From a virus, in IMG/VR virus record IMGVR_UViG_3300042310_000116, positions 1 through 24,893 of that record: a stretch of DNA of 24,893 nt; one strand, 5' to 3'. Both the position numbers and the translations under genes were made by a program. Below the pieces are notes generated by a model. That model was given only the letters and a program-made list of their open reading frames with translations. It did not search any database and was not told the DNA's origin. How positions within the stretch are numbered: position 1 is the first letter of the stretch; each line of letters opens with the position of its first letter. This document shows, in pieces, positions 23,103 to 24,893 of this stretch.

Positions 23103-24003
23103 TCAAATTACCGGATTTCATATCGAACCAACAAACATGTGTACATTAAAATGTCCACGCTGCGCACGTACGAAATTTATCGAGCAATTTCCATCACAGT
23201 GGACTAATAAAAATTTAAATTTAGCAGATTTAAAACAATTCTTAGATATTGATCTGACAGATAAAGATATATCTCTTTGTGGAAACTACGGTGATCCGAT
23301 ATATTATCCGCAGATATTTGAGATGATTGAATATTTTAAAAGTGCTGGTGCAAATATTATACTATCTACAAATGGCAGTTATAAATCATGGGATTGGTGG
23401 CGGCAGCTAGCTGACTTGCTAGATTATAAAGATACTGTAATATATGGAATAGATGGCATACCTGAAAATTTTACCCAATACAGAATTAATGCTGATTGGC
23501 CTTCTATTAAACTTGGTATAGATGTATTAACAAAAACTAACATTAATACAGTGTGGCAATACATACCTTTTTCATTTAATGAAGATACCATTGACCAAGC
23601 TCGAACATTAGCTCAAACTTTGGGCTTTGATGAATTTTTAATATTACCCAGTGATCGATGGGACGAAAATGATACTTTACAATCGGCTAATTATACTGGG
23701 GATAGAACTACAGCGATAGTTAATTGGAAAACTAATTTAGATCGCACAAGTGAAATTGATCCTAAATGTAAAACATTAAATAATCAACATTACATATCAG
23801 CTGATGGATATTATATGCCTTGTTGTTTTGTTGGAGATCATAGATTCTACTACAAGAGTGAATTTTATAAAAACCGATCGCAATACAATATAAGTAATAC
23901 TACCATTAGTAAAATACTAGCATCAAATCAATCAAAAGACTTTTATAATACTTTAGAAGATGCTAAACTTAATTATTGTACTTTTAACTGTCCAAAACTA
24001 TGA
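23095..24003 (+). CDS. Radical SAM/SPASM-type protein (302 aa)
   Basis: The radical SAM motif CxxxCxxC is C16, C20 and C23 (NMCTLKCPRC), preceded by a typical FHIEPTN strand. SLCGNYGDP and ILSTNGSY supply the usual SAM-binding glycine and strand signatures. The C-terminus has SPASM-like cysteines (CKTL, YMPCCF and a final YCTFNCPKL) that would hold a second iron-sulphur cluster. SPASM enzymes usually modify peptides, but no precursor peptide is seen here. I chose ATG 23095, overlapping the primase stop, over the TTG at 23071. The gene is clearly AT-richer than primase and helicase, with many stretches near 25-30 percent G+C by eye, which points to recent acquisition. It overlaps the gp41 start by 4 bases. 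Confidence 0.82.
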   Translation: MLNQITGFHIEPTNMCTLKCPRCARTKFIEQFPSQWTNKNLNLADLKQFLDIDLTDKDISLCGNYGDPIYYPQIFEMIEYFKSAGANIILSTNGSYKSWDWWRQLADLLDYKDTVIYGIDGIPENFTQYRINADWPSIKLGIDVLTKTNINTVWQYIPFSFNEDTIDQARTLAQTLGFDEFLILPSDRWDENDTLQSANYTGDRTTAIVNWKTNLDRTSEIDPKCKTLNNQHYISADGYYMPCCFVGDHRFYYKSEFYKNRSQYNISNTTISKILASNQSKDFYNTLEDAKLNYCTFNCPKL

Positions 24004-24893
24004 GCAAAGAATATTCAGCAGACCTACAAAGGTTATTTTTAGAAATGATGTTACAAGACCCGCAGAGTTATGTGCGGGTGCAGAACATTTATAATCCCGA
24101 AAACTTTGATAGAAGTTTACGTGAAGCTGCTAAATTTATTAAACAGCACAGTGACGAATATAGAACATTGCCTACTATTGATCAAGTACAGGCGGTGACT
24201 ACAGTTACACTTAAAAATGTACCTGACTTAACAGAAGATCACTACAGTTGGTTTATGACAGAGTTTGAGGGCTTTACTAAACGTAATGAACTTGAACGTG
24301 CAATTCTTGCGGCAGCTGATATGTTAGAAAAGGGTGAGTATGATCCAGTTGAAAAACTAATTAAAGATGCTGTACAAATATCTCTTACTAAAGACATGGG
24401 TACAGAATACTTTGAAGACCCTAGAGCTCGTATTGACAAATACTTTAACAGTGGCGGACAGGTAAGTACTGGCTGGCCACAAATGGATAAGATACTTTAC
24501 GGTGGCTTTAGTCGAGGCGAACTTAACATCTTTGCTGGTGGTTCCGGTTCGGGTAAATCTTTGGTTATGATGAACATTGCACTTAGCTGGTTGCAAGCAG
24601 GTCTGAGCGGTGTGTATGTAACATTAGAGTTGAGTGAAGAACTATGCTCGTTACGTACAGATGCTATGCTTACTGGCATGAGTACAAAAGACATTAGAAA
24701 AGATATTGAAACAACTGAACTTAAAGTTAAGATGGTGGGTAAAAAGTCTGGACAATATCGTGTTAAAGGATTTCCAGCACAGAGTAATGTAAACGACATA
24801 CGCAGTTATTTAAAAGAAGTGCAGATACAAACAGGTATTAAAGTTGACTTTGTTATGGTAGATTACTTGGATTTAGTAATGCCTGTATCGATT
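24000..24893 (+). CDS. 41: T4 gp41-type replicative DNA helicase (partial, 3' end outside window)
   Basis: The first 298 codons of a DnaB-family hexameric helicase; no stop is reached. An N-terminal helical domain (about 1-140) precedes the RecA-like core. Walker A is GGSGSGKS (180-187). The arginine/glutamate-rich TLELSEE segment (motif Ia-like) follows, and Walker B ends at VMVDYLDL (about 285-292). It unwinds DNA 5' to 3' on the lagging strand and activates the gp61 primase encoded upstream. The start ATGA overlaps the radical SAM stop. The missing part would hold the C-terminal helicase motifs. Confidence 0.92.
   Translation, partial: MSKEYSADLQRLFLEMMLQDPQSYVRVQNIYNPENFDRSLREAAKFIKQHSDEYRTLPTIDQVQAVTTVTLKNVPDLTEDHYSWFMTEFEGFTKRNELERAILAAADMLEKGEYDPVEKLIKDAVQISLTKDMGTEYFEDPRARIDKYFNSGGQVSTGWPQMDKILYGGFSRGELNIFAGGSGSGKSLVMMNIALSWLQAGLSGVYVTLELSEELCSLRTDAMLTGMSTKDIRKDIETTELKVKMVGKKSGQYRVKGFPAQSNVNDIRSYLKEVQIQTGIKVDFVMVDYLDLVMPVSI

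Noticed and set aside
1-24893. tRNA genes, integrase, transposase or homing endonuclease
   Set aside because: No cloverleaf-like segments or motif-bearing ORFs of these kinds were seen by eye; a tRNAscan run was not possible.

Overview
The window looks like part of the genome of a marine-type T4-like myovirus (Caudoviricetes). Diagnostic genes are a UvsW-type helicase, a gp61-type primase and a gp41-type replicative helicase. Genes are tightly packed with ATGA and TAATG stop/start overlaps. T4-like late promoter boxes (GATAAATA) occur, and there is a long array of tail-fibre/adhesin genes. Several small conserved proteins resemble, from memory, unnamed families of cyanophages and pelagiphages. 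No photosynthesis gene, tRNA, integrase or transposon is visible, and the host cannot be fixed from this window.

Layout. 1-1950: a small unknown gene, then a consensus sigma70 promoter driving an AAA+ ATPase and three tiny membrane proteins, closed by a strong intrinsic terminator. 1951-2362: one small gene behind a late-type promoter, with its own terminator. 2363-7891: an early replication/recombination block. It opens with a sigma70 promoter placed so close to the first ATG that the mRNA should be leaderless. Its genes are a protein with a HARP-like segment, UvsW, five small conserved proteins, a zinc-finger protein, and a 192-residue protein that keeps the collinear palm motifs and all three catalytic aspartates of bacterial DNA polymerase III alpha (C family). 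7878-8249: a lone minus-strand gene. 8285-20886: virion host-contact genes, namely a BppU-like protein, a 1738-residue collagen-like fibre with a predicted carbohydrate-binding module, a 70-residue linker, a 1385-residue beta-propeller fibre and an 830-residue Calx-beta-like/LamG adhesin. 20890-22039: two oxygen-dependent non-heme iron enzymes, a 2OG-Fe(II) oxygenase-like protein and a fatty-acid desaturase. 22071-24893: primase (again behind a leaderless-type promoter), an AT-rich radical SAM/SPASM gene, and the start of the gp41 helicase, cut by the window end.

How it fits together. Early sigma70-type promoters serve the replication genes. Late boxes precede the fibre genes. Terminators separate the first three transcription units. 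The adhesin block is modular: an N-terminal receptor-fibre domain, an LGS/LYV module, a YPNL module and FPD..VQT motifs recur across proteins, consistent with domain shuffling for host range. The main novelty candidates are the miniature C-family polymerase-like protein next to the UvsW cluster, the HARP-like partner of UvsW, and the foreign-looking radical SAM gene between primase and helicase.
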